Part shown: positions 7,968 to 16,425 of the stretch, in pieces
Position numbering within the stretch: the first letter of the stretch is position 1
Layout: every line of letters starts with the position of its first letter
Source: Desulfobacteraceae bacterium
GTDB lineage: Bacteria > Desulfobacterota > Desulfobacteria > Desulfobacterales > Desulfolunaceae
Direction: 5' to 3'
Length of the DNA: 38,524 bases
NCBI GenBank assembly: GCA_013619155.1
Contig: JABXKT010000088.1
Span: 1 to 38,524 of the forward strand
Program-made: the position numbers and the translations under genes
The notes under the pieces: model-generated
Database searches by the model: none
The model's input: only the letters and a program-made list of their open reading frames with translations
Told to the model about the DNA's origin: nothing

Positions 7968-9416
7968 CTATTTACGCCAAAACTCCGGTACAAGAACGAT
8001 GATTACTGTGTAGATTTCAAGGCGACCTATGAGCATACACCAAATAAGGAGCCACTTCCCCGCCTGGGGGATCAGAGCAAAGTTCTCCGCAGGGCCCACC
8101 AGGCCGAATCCGGGTCCAACATTACCGATACAGGAGCCCACGGCAGTAAAGGCGGTGACAAAATCGACCCCCATACCAGCCAGAACCATAGAACAAATCG
8201 CAAAAAGCCCGACATAGATGGCGATGAAACCTACGATACTGCGCATGACATCTTCTGAGACAGCCTTGCCCCCCAGTTTAATGGTCGCAACAGCCCGGGG
8301 ATGGATAAGAAGATAGAGCTCCCGGTAGCAGAATTTCAGGCAGAGCATCACACGCACAATTTTCATGCCGCCGCCAGTGGAGCCCGCAGAGGCCCCGATA
8401 AACATACATAGAAAGATCAGCACCTGGCTCAACCCCGGCCAGAGTTCGTAATCTGCCGTGGCATACCCCGTGGTGGTGATAATCGAAACCACCTGAAACG
8501 AGCCGTAACGAAAGGCCTCAGGAAGACTTGCATAGACACTGCCGTAGATATCGAAAGTGACCAGTAAAGAAGCCCCCACCACTATAATGAGAAACCACTG
8601 ACACTCCGAATCCTCCCAAAAGGCCAGGGTTTTACCCCGAAGCATTTGGTAGTGCAAGGAGAAGTTGATCCCGGACAGTATCATAAAGACAATGATCACC
8701 ACATCAATATAGGTACTGTTGAAGCCCGCCACCGAAGTGTTTCTCGTGGAAAAACCTCCAGTGGGCATCGTGGTAAAGGTGTGGCAAAGGGCATCGTAGA
8801 GATCCATGCCACCAAAGAGCAGAAGCACCACCTCCACCAGAGAGATCAGCACATACACCTTCCAGAGAAGAGATGCCGTCTCTGAAATACGGGGTTTCAG
8901 TTTGTCCGGAACAGGGCTCGGCACCTCGGCCTTGTAAAGCTGCATTCCCCCCACCCCCAAAAATGGGAGAATAGCCAGGGACAGCACGATAATCCCCATA
9001 CCGCCAAGCCACTGTATCAAACTCCGCCAGAACAGAAGCCCCTTAGGCACCGCCTCGATATTGGTGAACACCGAGGAACCCGTGGTGGTGAAGCCAGAGA
9101 CCGATTCAAAAAAAGCATCCACAAAATGGGGGAGAGCCCCACTGAGGTAAAAAGGAATCGCTCCGAAAAGCCCCGCCACGGTCCATCCCACAGCCACAAT
9201 GGCCATCCCTTCCCGCTGACTGATGTTGTCGAAGCTGACGTCTCGACATGCCAGAATGGCGATGGCACCCGATATCACGGTAAAGGCAGCAGAAAGAACC
9301 AGGGCGAAAAGGTCATGGCCCCCGTAGACAACGGAACAGACCACTGGAAACAACATGGACAACCCCAGGACAAAAAGAAGAAACCCGGTGATATACGTCA
9401 CAACAGGCCAGCGCAT
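7968..9416 (-). CDS. trkH: Trk potassium uptake system membrane subunit TrkH
   Basis: 482 residues, the usual length for TrkH, with 10 or more hydrophobic segments across the protein. Four pore-loop-like segments are visible, with selectivity-filter glycines in TTTGSSVF (about 110), TTMPTGGFSTRN (about 219), TTTGYATADY (about 312) and a final SCIGNVGPGFG (about 430). The family conducts K+ across the cytoplasmic membrane and is gated by TrkA. The ATG at 9416 overlaps the trkA stop (TGATG), and no separate ribosome site is evident, so translation is probably coupled. Between the stop and the umuC remnant are 225 bp without a gene. Confidence 0.96.
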   Translation of the reverse strand: MRWPVVTYITGFLLFVLGLSMLFPVVCSVVYGGHDLFALVLSAAFTVISGAIAILACRDVSFDNISQREGMAIVAVGWTVAGLFGAIPFYLSGALPHFVDAFFESVSGFTTTGSSVFTNIEAVPKGLLFWRSLIQWLGGMGIIVLSLAILPFLGVGGMQLYKAEVPSPVPDKLKPRISETASLLWKVYVLISLVEVVLLLFGGMDLYDALCHTFTTMPTGGFSTRNTSVAGFNSTYIDVVIIVFMILSGINFSLHYQMLRGKTLAFWEDSECQWFLIIVVGASLLVTFDIYGSVYASLPEAFRYGSFQVVSIITTTGYATADYELWPGLSQVLIFLCMFIGASAGSTGGGMKIVRVMLCLKFCYRELYLLIHPRAVATIKLGGKAVSEDVMRSIVGFIAIYVGLFAICSMVLAGMGVDFVTAFTAVGSCIGNVGPGFGLVGPAENFALIPQAGKWLLIWCMLIGRLEIYTVIIVLVPEFWRK

Positions 9417-10780
9417 CAGAAAAACTCCAATTTGACGGTGAGCATCTTCTCAATGCCGGGAACGGCTTCGCGGATGGCAAAAATAATCACCCGGTCGTCG
9501 GGTTTGATGACACTCTCCCCGGACGGAATAATCACCTCATCATCACGAATAATACAGATAAGGAGAGCTCCACGGGGAAACGACACCTTTCTGATGGGGG
9601 TGTTCACCAAGTCGGAGGTCTGAAGAGCCACTGCCTCAATTACCTCAGCCTGCTCCTCATGGACGCTCATGGCGGAAAGCACCTTACCCTTTCGGATATG
9701 CTGCAGAATGGTGTTAATGGCCGAAAGCCGCGGGCTCACCACCTGTTCCACCCCAATACTCCCCATAAGGGGCATGTAGCTAAACTTGCTGATTTTGGTA
9801 ATGGTGTTCTCTGCTCCCATGCTCTTCGCAAGGAGAGAGACCAGAATATTGGTCTCTTCATCATCGGTGAGGGAGACCACAAAATCCATGTCTTTGATGT
9901 TCTCTTCCACCAGCAAGCTTTGGTCGGAACCGTCCCCGCAAAGAACCACGGAACGATTCATACGTTCGGCAAGAAAACGGCACCGGTCAGCATCTTTCTC
10001 CACGATTTTGGTATGGATGCTCTTGCTCTCCAGAAAATCAGCCAGACGCGTTCCGATGCGACCACCTCCCACGATAAGCACACGATTCACGGGTTTCTTT
10101 GGGCGGTTGAAGAGACGCAGGACATCATTGAGCTTTGTGGCCTCACTGATAAAGTAGACGAGGTCCCCTGCCTGCAGGACATCATTGCCATGAGGAACGA
10201 TGAGTTGCCCCTTTCGCACAATGGCAGCAATAAGAGGACGAACACCCCCCAGGCGCGAGGGAAGCTCTGCAAGCTGCAATCCATCCAGAAGACTCCCTCC
10301 CTCCAGACGCATGCCGATGATTTTCACGCGACCGCCTTCAAACTCCCCCACATCCACAGCCCCGGGAACTCTCATCAACCGATAAATGGTCTTCACCACC
10401 TCTATCTCAGGGTTGATAATGGTGTCGATATGGGGGGCGTTTTTTCGGAAATACTCATGATAGGCGTCATAGTCACCATGGCGGATACGAGCCAGTTTTT
10501 TCGTGGCTGGGGAGAGAATGTCACAGGTAAGGCAGGCCACGAGATTGGTCTCATCGCTGTCGGTAACAGCCAGAAGGATATCTGCCTTTTTAACCCCGGC
10601 ATCGATAAGCACCTCGGGGCTGCTGCCCGACCCCTTGACCACCTGCACGTCCAGATTTTCAGAAACCTGTTTCAGGGCCTCATCACTGGTATCGACCACC
10701 ATTACATCTTTGTTCTCAAGTGAGAGCCGACTGGCGATATGAAACCCTACCTCCCCGGCCCCTACGATAACTATCTTCAA
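9416..10780 (-). CDS. trkA: Trk potassium uptake regulatory subunit TrkA
   Basis: 454 residues from a TTG start at 10780. AGGAG lies 7 nt upstream, and the protein then begins directly with KIVIVGAGEVGFHIASRL, the first RCK/TrkA-N nucleotide-binding fold. An upstream in-frame start would add 18 unrelated residues. There are two repeats of TrkA-N plus TrkA-C: the first Rossmann motif is GAGEVG near residue 7, the second GGGRIG (VLIVGGGRIGTRL) near 236. Each is followed by a short beta-rich C domain (LPSRLGGVRPLIAAIVRKG; FPRGALLICIIRDDE). It is cytoplasmic, binds NAD(H)/ATP and gates TrkH, encoded directly downstream with overlapping codons. Length is normal for the two-repeat E. coli type. Confidence 0.96.
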   Translation of the reverse strand: MKIVIVGAGEVGFHIASRLSLENKDVMVVDTSDEALKQVSENLDVQVVKGSGSSPEVLIDAGVKKADILLAVTDSDETNLVACLTCDILSPATKKLARIRHGDYDAYHEYFRKNAPHIDTIINPEIEVVKTIYRLMRVPGAVDVGEFEGGRVKIIGMRLEGGSLLDGLQLAELPSRLGGVRPLIAAIVRKGQLIVPHGNDVLQAGDLVYFISEATKLNDVLRLFNRPKKPVNRVLIVGGGRIGTRLADFLESKSIHTKIVEKDADRCRFLAERMNRSVVLCGDGSDQSLLVEENIKDMDFVVSLTDDEETNILVSLLAKSMGAENTITKISKFSYMPLMGSIGVEQVVSPRLSAINTILQHIRKGKVLSAMSVHEEQAEVIEAVALQTSDLVNTPIRKVSFPRGALLICIIRDDEVIIPSGESVIKPDDRVIIFAIREAVPGIEKMLTVKLEFF

Positions 10781-11309
10781 GCAGTATCTCCTGATCTCAT
10801 TGGTTCTTGACGTCTTTTCCCCACGCTCCGGCATCCGGTATTACCTGTCTTTAGTCCAAGACACCTTTAAAAAAAGGAACTTAACTTTTACTTCAACAGC
10901 CACAAACAAAGACACCCGCAGGGCGGGCGATCGATTCTGGGTGGAGAGCAGCTCGGCAATGCGCGCAGTATTCCCCATAACCTTTAGGTTGTTGCATAGA
11001 AAAACGTCTGCCGTATATCGTTATGTCTTGGCCGATTCCCTGACCGAGGTCAAACAAATCGCCCCCCTCCCCAGGGCAATCGTATATCTTTTTAAGCTGA
11101 ACAGTTTATCTTAGCCCAATAGTCGCTTGTCCAGAGTGCACGCTTCATGCTTGGGCCTTGATAAGGTGTGTGGAGATGGTTTTTAGCAACCATGAGCAAC
11201 AAGGTTCACTGTACTGTTTTTACGTTGTATGATTAACTCACTGAATGGCCAAGTAGGCAAATCCCGGGTGCCCTTATTTTTATAGAGGCCCTTATCTCTT
11301 TCAAAACTG
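10781..11309. other. Intergenic stretch upstream of trkA
   Basis: 529 bp between trkA and the deacylase terminator with no supported gene. A plus-strand frame at 10800-11114 (104 codons) has no ribosome site and no recognised domain. Its end (SLTEVKQIAPLPRAIVYLFK) reads somewhat like protein and could be debris of a lost gene. The trkAH promoter should lie in the left 100 bp. No family A or B repeat is present here, unlike most other gaps of this window. Confidence 0.5.
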
Positions 11310-11346
11310 CTCAAGCAGGGTATTCCTGTTCAATACCCTGCTTGAG
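11310..11346. terminator. Rho-independent terminator, probably bidirectional
   Basis: A perfect 15-bp stem (CTCAAGCAGGGTATT pairing with AATACCCTGCTTGAG) encloses a 7-nt loop. On the plus strand it is followed by TTTTTT; on the minus strand by CAGTTTTG. It lies 10 bp beyond the stop codon of the deacylase gene, so on the minus strand it should end the TRAP-deacylase transcript. Confidence 0.85.
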
Positions 11347-11356
11347 TTTTTTAAGG

Positions 11357-12943
11357 CTATTCGTGGCGAATAATTTGACCGTGGTTTCCGTCGACCCGTT
11401 TTCCGTCACAAACAGCGACCTTTCCATTGACAAGGACGTGGCTGATGCCATCCGGGTACCTGTTGGGGTTATGGATAGTGGCTTGACACGCGATTGTTTC
11501 TGGGTCCATCACCGTAATATCAGCTTTAAAACCGGGGTGAATTCGTCCACGGTCTTTGATTTTCATCCGATCTGCCGGTAGGCTGGTAACCCGCCTTACT
11601 GCCTCTTCCCAGGATAGCAGCCCCTCTTTTTTTACGTAGCGATCAAAAAATTGCCCGACCCATCCGTACACGCTGGGTGCGCCGGTAGACCCTGCCAGTG
11701 GGCCATCTGGGGCCACGGTTTGGGCATCGGACATCACCCCGCACATGGGGTGGACCAAAAGTTCCTGTTGCATGGCCTCGTCAAAGTTCCATCCCGCCCA
11801 GATGACTTGAGCCATGTCCTCTCCGGAGGCAAGAAGTAGCTCGAATGCGGCGTCATGGGGATCGCACTTCATGGTCTCGCCGATTTCTGCCATTGTTTTT
11901 CCGACCAGTTCGGGGTGGGTCGGTGAATAAAACAGAGTAATCAGATCCCACCGCTTCTGAAGGACCAACTGCCAGATGGGGTTGGGCGACGCCTTCATCT
12001 TCTCTCTGGCCTTAGGGTCTGAAAGGTATTTTAAAGTGGCTTTAATCCCTCCCATATGGGCCCAGGTAGGAAGCACCGAAGCCATAAGTGTCGGGCCCCA
12101 GTTGTCAGGGATCAGGTCAAAGGCCACATTTCCGCCATTGGTGTTTAATCGATCAATCATCGATAGGCTGTTGGCCACCGCATCTGCCGGGGCGCCGAAT
12201 TTGGGGCTTAAGTGAGATATTTGAAGGCGCACGCCGGTGATACGTGCCACCGAGAGGACCTCGCTGAAGGCCATGTCGTAATGGACGTCTCTGTTTCTCA
12301 CATGGGCCGCGAGAATACCGTCACGGGCGGCCACTACCTTGGCCAGGGCCACCAGTTCACGGGTGGTCGCATGGATGCCGGGTTCATATTCCAGCCCCAG
12401 GGAGAGACCATGGAACCCTTCCTGCATGCAGGTGTCCAGAAGGGAGCACATGGCCTCAAGCTGTTCGTCAGAGGCTTCGCCCCTGCCCTCGGGGATCACA
12501 CACCGGCGAAGTGAACCGTGACCAGCCAGGGCTGCCACATTGACGCCAACGCCCTCTCTTTTGACACGGTTCAGATATTCCCCTGCGCTTCGCCAATCCA
12601 CATCCACACCGGGTTGATAGCCCAGCATACCCTTTAAATCCGCAGCTTCGGTGCATGGCGCGCAGCTGTAGCCGCACTGACCGATCACCTCGGTGGTGAC
12701 CCCTTGGTGGATGGAGCTTTGGGCCCTCCCGTCTACCAGGAATGTGAAATCAGAATGGGTATGAAGGTCGATAAATCCGGGGCAAACCATCTTTCCTGTG
12801 GCATCTATGATCAGGGCGGCTTCATCAAAATCGATATTCCCAACGGTGGAAATGGTGTCTCCTGTTATTGCGACATCCGCCTTAAAGGCTGAACCCCCTT
12901 CCCCGTCAATCACCACGCCATTTTTTATGAGTACATCTATCAT
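11357..12943 (-). CDS. N-acyl-D-amino-acid deacylase family amidohydrolase
   Basis: 528 residues, full length for D-aminoacylase-type amidohydrolases. Start ATG with GGAG 7 nt upstream. The N-terminal beta-sandwich (IKNGVVIDGEGGSAFKADVAI) leads into GFIDLHTHSD at about 57-66 with the metal-binding HxH. GQCGYSCAP follows with the Cys that serves as a metal ligand in this family. AAHVRNRD and LQISHLS supply further His residues, and GVMSDAQT the C-terminal Asp. The enzyme would remove the acyl group from N-acyl-D-amino acids in the cytoplasm; related members act on other acylated or cyclic amides, so the exact substrate is open. It is the last gene of the locus, 66 bp after dctM, so the TRAP transporter probably delivers its substrate. 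Confidence 0.9.
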   Translation of the reverse strand: MIDVLIKNGVVIDGEGGSAFKADVAITGDTISTVGNIDFDEAALIIDATGKMVCPGFIDLHTHSDFTFLVDGRAQSSIHQGVTTEVIGQCGYSCAPCTEAADLKGMLGYQPGVDVDWRSAGEYLNRVKREGVGVNVAALAGHGSLRRCVIPEGRGEASDEQLEAMCSLLDTCMQEGFHGLSLGLEYEPGIHATTRELVALAKVVAARDGILAAHVRNRDVHYDMAFSEVLSVARITGVRLQISHLSPKFGAPADAVANSLSMIDRLNTNGGNVAFDLIPDNWGPTLMASVLPTWAHMGGIKATLKYLSDPKAREKMKASPNPIWQLVLQKRWDLITLFYSPTHPELVGKTMAEIGETMKCDPHDAAFELLLASGEDMAQVIWAGWNFDEAMQQELLVHPMCGVMSDAQTVAPDGPLAGSTGAPSVYGWVGQFFDRYVKKEGLLSWEEAVRRVTSLPADRMKIKDRGRIHPGFKADITVMDPETIACQATIHNPNRYPDGISHVLVNGKVAVCDGKRVDGNHGQIIRHE

Positions 12944-13009
12944 TGTTACACTCCGTTCAGATCCTGAGATCTCCCCACCGTTTTCGAAGTCAGGCGAGGA
13001 GAGGGGGGG

Positions 13010-14296
13010 CTACTTGAAAAACATATCGACAACACCAGTGGTTAGCCAGGGCATGGCGCAGAGGATTGTGATGGTTACGATATAGGGCACGATAAAGGGA
13101 AGTACCCCCACGGAAGACTCTCCAAGGGAGATTCCGGCAATACGTGATGAAACAAAGAGGTTTACCCCGATGGGTGGGGTTAAAAAACCCACTTCGCAGG
13201 TCAGCACCGTCAGGACCCCGAAAAATATGGGATCGATACCCATGCTTTTGACTACGGGTAGAAGCACAGCCGTAAAGATAACAACCTGGGGAATGGATTC
13301 CATCCACATACCAGCGAGGATATAGAGAAGGCTAATCATCATCAGCACAAGAAAGGGGTTGTTGGTAAACCCTGTAAAAAAACCCTGGACAGCAAGGGGA
13401 ATATCGTAAAACGCCACCAACTGGCCGAAGGCCTTGGTGGAGCCCAGGATCACCAAGACTGTGCCCACCATGGTCGTGGTGCTCTTGAGGCTGTCGATGA
13501 CGTTGCCCACCGTCAGTTTTTTGTAGACAACGGTGCCCACGAAGAGGCCGTAGAAGACCGCCACAGCCGAGGCCTCAGTCGGGGTGAAAATTCCGCTGTA
13601 AATACCGCCAAGAATAATCAGCGGGGCTCCGATGGCCCACTTTCCCTCCCAAAGAGCCCCTAAAAGGGGGCGAAACGAGAAGTCATCATCGACTTTTTCT
13701 CCAAACCCGCCCAATTTGCATACGGTAGTTGAGGTTAAGATCAGAAACAGGATAACCATGAACCCAGGGACCAGGCCTGCCAGGAAGAGCTTGGGGACAG
13801 ATTCCTCGGCGATCAGTGCATAAATGATCAACAGGTTACTGGGGGGGATGATGCTTCCCAGGGCGCCGGCAGATGCGGAAATCCCGGAGGCAAATTTTTT
13901 GGGGTACCCCTCGTCGACCATGGCAGGAATGGTGATGCCGCCAATGGCCGCAGTGGTGGCAGGGCCGGAGCCTGTAAGCGAAGCAAAGAGCCCGCAGCTT
14001 ACAATGGTCACAAGGGAGGTTCCGCCTCGTAAGGAACCGACCATCTTTCGGGCGATTTGGATGAGGTGCTCCGACATACCCCCCTTTTCCATCAATTGCC
14101 CGGCCAGCACAAACAACGGGATGGTCATCAGGGGAAAGGATTCAAAGGCGTTGTAAGCCGTTTGGCTGAGCAGGGTAAACGGGATATCGATAATGTGCAG
14201 TCCGATGACGGTGGCGACACCGGCCGCCCATGGAATGGGTACTCCAATGAGCATGCTGCAGACAAAGGCGATGGCCATCCACAATGGTCCGTTCAT
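13010..14296 (-). CDS. dctM: TRAP transporter large permease (DctM)
   Basis: 428 residues, highly hydrophobic throughout, consistent with about 12 membrane helices. Start ATG with AGGAG 9 nt upstream. Family signatures are visible: GVPIPWAAGVATVIGL near the start, FPLMTIPLFVLAGQLMEKGG (about 54-73), GSGPATTAAIGGITIPAM (about 111-128), SASAGALGSIIPPSNLLIIY (about 141-160) and LTCEVGFLTPPIGVNLFV in the C-terminal half. It forms the Na+-coupled channel subunit of a tripartite ATP-independent periplasmic transporter in the cytoplasmic membrane. It follows dctQ by 76 bp and precedes the deacylase by 66 bp, which points to one transcript. Substrate is unknown; an N-acyl amino acid is inferred from the neighbour. 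Confidence 0.95.
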   Translation of the reverse strand: MNGPLWMAIAFVCSMLIGVPIPWAAGVATVIGLHIIDIPFTLLSQTAYNAFESFPLMTIPLFVLAGQLMEKGGMSEHLIQIARKMVGSLRGGTSLVTIVSCGLFASLTGSGPATTAAIGGITIPAMVDEGYPKKFASGISASAGALGSIIPPSNLLIIYALIAEESVPKLFLAGLVPGFMVILFLILTSTTVCKLGGFGEKVDDDFSFRPLLGALWEGKWAIGAPLIILGGIYSGIFTPTEASAVAVFYGLFVGTVVYKKLTVGNVIDSLKSTTTMVGTVLVILGSTKAFGQLVAFYDIPLAVQGFFTGFTNNPFLVLMMISLLYILAGMWMESIPQVVIFTAVLLPVVKSMGIDPIFFGVLTVLTCEVGFLTPPIGVNLFVSSRIAGISLGESSVGVLPFIVPYIVTITILCAMPWLTTGVVDMFFK

Positions 14297-14372
14297 AAAT
14301 CACACTCCTAAATCATGCAATGCGTTGCACGTGGTCTTTAGATGAAAGCTCTCGGGTTATACTCATTTGGTC

Positions 14373-14885
14373 TTATTCACCGGGAATGTCGCATGTCAGC
14401 TCACAGGTACCGGTACGAAGCCAGCGGTAATAGAATTGGAGGACACGAAAGGTCATCAGGGCAAAACAAAAGGGCACAATAGCTTGGGGCCATCGTTGCT
14501 CAATGCCCAGGGCTGGAGAAATAAAATGGGTGTCCCAAAGGATCTTCAGGTAGTCAATGCCGTGGAAGACCATAAAGATATTAAATGCACACCAAACGGC
14601 ATCGCCAGCGACAATGATGCCAATGGCGATTTTTCTGGGAAAAAGCAGGACCAAATTCAAAATGCGGACATGGCTCTTTTCGGTGACGGCCAGTGCAGCG
14701 CCGAAGTAAACGGAAAAAACCATGCCGTAAATGGCCAGCTCTTCGGCCCAGGGGGCAGACTGATGAAAAAGGTAACGCAGGATCACCTGGAGAAAGACGC
14801 AGCAGGACATCACCACAAGAGATATCACGCATAGGGTGCTTTCAAACTTAGTATTGAACCAGCGCGCCAGGGTTGACGGGGACAT
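14373..14885 (-). CDS. dctQ: TRAP transporter small permease (DctQ)
   Basis: 170 residues from ATG 14885, chosen because AAGGAG ends 6 nt upstream. Further in-frame starts up to 14921 (a TTG) have no such site and would add residues before the usual family start. Four hydrophobic helices are visible (about 20-42, 57-76, 96-116 and 133-150), with the conserved amphipathic segment FLQVILRYLFHQSAPWAEEL between the first two. It pairs with the large permease in the cytoplasmic membrane. The mRNA hairpin at 14934-14970 separates it from dctP. Confidence 0.92.
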   Translation of the reverse strand: MSPSTLARWFNTKFESTLCVISLVVMSCCVFLQVILRYLFHQSAPWAEELAIYGMVFSVYFGAALAVTEKSHVRILNLVLLFPRKIAIGIIVAGDAVWCAFNIFMVFHGIDYLKILWDTHFISPALGIEQRWPQAIVPFCFALMTFRVLQFYYRWLRTGTCELTCDIPGE

Positions 14886-14933
14886 CAAAAGCTCCTTACT
14901 CATGTTCACAGAGTCAGACAATTGTTTTTAGGG

Positions 14934-14970
14934 GCTGCTCCGGGGAGTTCAGCATTACACCCGGAGCAGC
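14934..14970 (-). other. Intercistronic hairpin between dctP and dctQ
   Basis: GCTGCTCCGGG and CCCGGAGCAGC form an 11-bp perfect stem with a 15-nt loop, 41 bp beyond the dctP stop and 49 bp before the dctQ start. No T-run follows on the minus strand (CCCTAAAAAC), so it is not a strong terminator. Such a hairpin commonly stabilises the 3' end of a binding-protein message, giving more dctP than permease. The role here is inferred. Confidence 0.7.
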
Positions 14971-15011
14971 GAGTAACAGTGGGCAGACATATATATTGCC
15001 CTGGAGCTGGG

Positions 15012-16013
15012 CTACTTGTCGTTACCATTGTCGGAGGAAGCACGGATTTCCTGGACAATTTCGCGGAATTTGTCTGAGCGCGTGGTGAGTATCTCATCTT
15101 GGAGTTTGCGGGCCGCCTTGATGAAAGGGGCGCGATCGGGGCGGGTAATTTTCATCCCGTTTGCCTCAAGGTAAGCCCGGCACTCCTCAATCTGCTTAAT
15201 CATGTTAGATCGGTGAATTTTGCCGGCATCACGCCCTGCCTTTATAACGGCTTCGCGCTGATCTTTGGAGAGCTTGCCGAGGAATCGTTTGCTGCAAAAC
15301 AGAGGGGAAAATGAGGTAAAATGGTCCAGGATGGTGAGGTTCTCGGCCAGATCAAAGAATTTCTGAGACCTGATGACGAAGGTGCCGTTGTCACCCCCTT
15401 CCACAGTTCCAGTCTGAAGGGCGGTGGACATTTCTGACCACGCCAGGGGAACCGGCTCGGCGCCGAAGGCCTGGAATGTTTGGATCATGATCTTGTTCTT
15501 GGGAACCCTGACTTTAAGGCCCTTCAAGTCATCCATGTTGTTGATCGGGCGCTTGGTGTTGTACAAGTCACGGGGCTCGACGGCGTTGTAGGAGAGAAGA
15601 TACACACCGGTTTTGCGATAAAGCCCATTTCTGAATCGGTCTCCAATGGGACCTTCAAGGGTCTGCGACGCGTGCTCCAGGCTGTTGAAGATATAAGGTA
15701 GGACAAACACATCCATGAGGGGGTAGTGGGGAGAGACGTTGTTCATAGTGATAATAAAGCCATCCACGATGCCGATTTGAAGGGACTTAAAGGCATCTTC
15801 TTCGCCACCGATTTGGCCGCAACAACGGCGCTTTACCACCACTTCGCCCTTGGTGTATTCATCCACCAAGTCGGAAAAGATGGTTATCATCTCGCCATAC
15901 GCGCTGTCATCGGCTGTCTGCCACCCTAAGTTCATCACAACCTTTGCTGAGACCGGAGCACTGAAAGCCACCATCAGAAACAGCATCGACATTAATAGAG
16001 CCATTCTCTTCAT
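15012..16013 (-). CDS. dctP: TRAP transporter solute-binding protein (DctP family)
   Basis: 333 residues. ATG 16013 is preceded by AAGGAGG. A Sec signal peptide is clear: MKRM, hydrophobic core, and a VSA/KVV cleavage site near residue 23. Family features include LKGLKVRVPKNKIMIQTFQA with the conserved Arg that binds the substrate carboxylate (about residue 168), and GAEPVPLAWSEMSTALQTGT followed by VEGGDNG, which form the binding cleft. Length is normal. It acts in the periplasm and hands substrate to dctQM downstream. It is first in the operon, behind a -24/-12 promoter at 16130-16145. The Arg suggests a carboxylate such as an N-acyl amino acid; the exact ligand is inferred only from the deacylase. 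Confidence 0.94.
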   Translation of the reverse strand: MKRMALLMSMLFLMVAFSAPVSAKVVMNLGWQTADDSAYGEMITIFSDLVDEYTKGEVVVKRRCCGQIGGEEDAFKSLQIGIVDGFIITMNNVSPHYPLMDVFVLPYIFNSLEHASQTLEGPIGDRFRNGLYRKTGVYLLSYNAVEPRDLYNTKRPINNMDDLKGLKVRVPKNKIMIQTFQAFGAEPVPLAWSEMSTALQTGTVEGGDNGTFVIRSQKFFDLAENLTILDHFTSFSPLFCSKRFLGKLSKDQREAVIKAGRDAGKIHRSNMIKQIEECRAYLEANGMKITRPDRAPFIKAARKLQDEILTTRSDKFREIVQEIRASSDNGNDK

Positions 16014-16129
16014 CGCATTTCCTCCTTAAAATCTGCCAAAATTATTCTTTATTGTAGTGATTGCTCAACGCGCCTGGCGCATGGGTTAATACTCTGAGTT
16101 ATTAAGCGTCTGTTCATTGTTTTAATTAG

Positions 16130-16145
16130 TGCATAAGCCATGCCA
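16130..16145 (-). promoter_or_regulatory. Sigma-54 (-24/-12) promoter of the TRAP-deacylase operon
   Basis: The minus strand reads TGGCATGGCTTATGCA. Against TGGCACGNNNNTTGCA it matches in all but two defined positions, with the essential GG and GC 10 bp apart. It lies about 117 bp upstream of the dctP start, oriented toward it. A sigma-54 activator gene sits directly upstream of the operon, which supports the call. Confidence 0.8.
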
Positions 16146-16150
16146 CAAAA

Positions 16151-16167
16151 TTGATAAGGTTTATCAA
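16151..16167. promoter_or_regulatory. Dyad next to the -24 element
   Basis: TTGATAA-GGT-TTATCAA is a perfect 7-bp inverted repeat with a 3-bp spacer, 5 bp upstream of the -24 box. It could be an operator or part of an integration-host-factor-like bend site. No exact IHF consensus is seen. Its closeness to -24 would fit a repressor or bending protein better than an enhancer. Confidence 0.45.
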
Positions 16168-16319
16168 CTTGCACGAAGAGCGGCATTTATTGCACTTCAT
16201 AGTGTATATATGCGCCGCTATGGCCCTACATATTGTGTTTGATTGCGATGTCTGGGGGATGATTATATGGGGTGATGCAGGCACGATCAGGGAGGTATAC
16301 CCCGGGCGGGAGAAAAGAA

Positions 16320-16351
16320 TGTCCCGTTTTTTGGATCCAAGAAACGGGACA
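16320..16351. promoter_or_regulatory. 32-bp palindrome, candidate enhancer for the sigma-54 activator or terminator
   Basis: The arms TGTCCCGTTT and AAACGGGACA flank TTGGATCCAA in the centre; only one of 16 positions fails to pair. It lies about 175 bp upstream of the -24 box, the normal distance for an activator binding site, and 74 bp beyond the activator stop. On the minus strand TTCTTTTCTC follows, so termination of the activator transcript is the alternative. A second small stem (16392-16398 with 16409-16415) lies nearer the stop. Confidence 0.5.
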
Positions 16352-16425
16352 CTTGCGGTTATTTGTCTTGGTTTTTAGACACCACCGATGGGCTGGATAA
16401 ATGAAGAGATCCAGCTTTTGGAGGC

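Noticed and set aside
10800..11114. 104-codon plus-strand frame upstream of trkA
   Set aside because: No ribosome site or known domain. The C-terminal part reads like protein, but I could not assign it, and a transposase origin was only a guess.
16151..16170. IHF binding site beside the sigma-54 promoter
   Set aside because: The TATCAA part fits, but the required TTR is not at the right distance on either strand.
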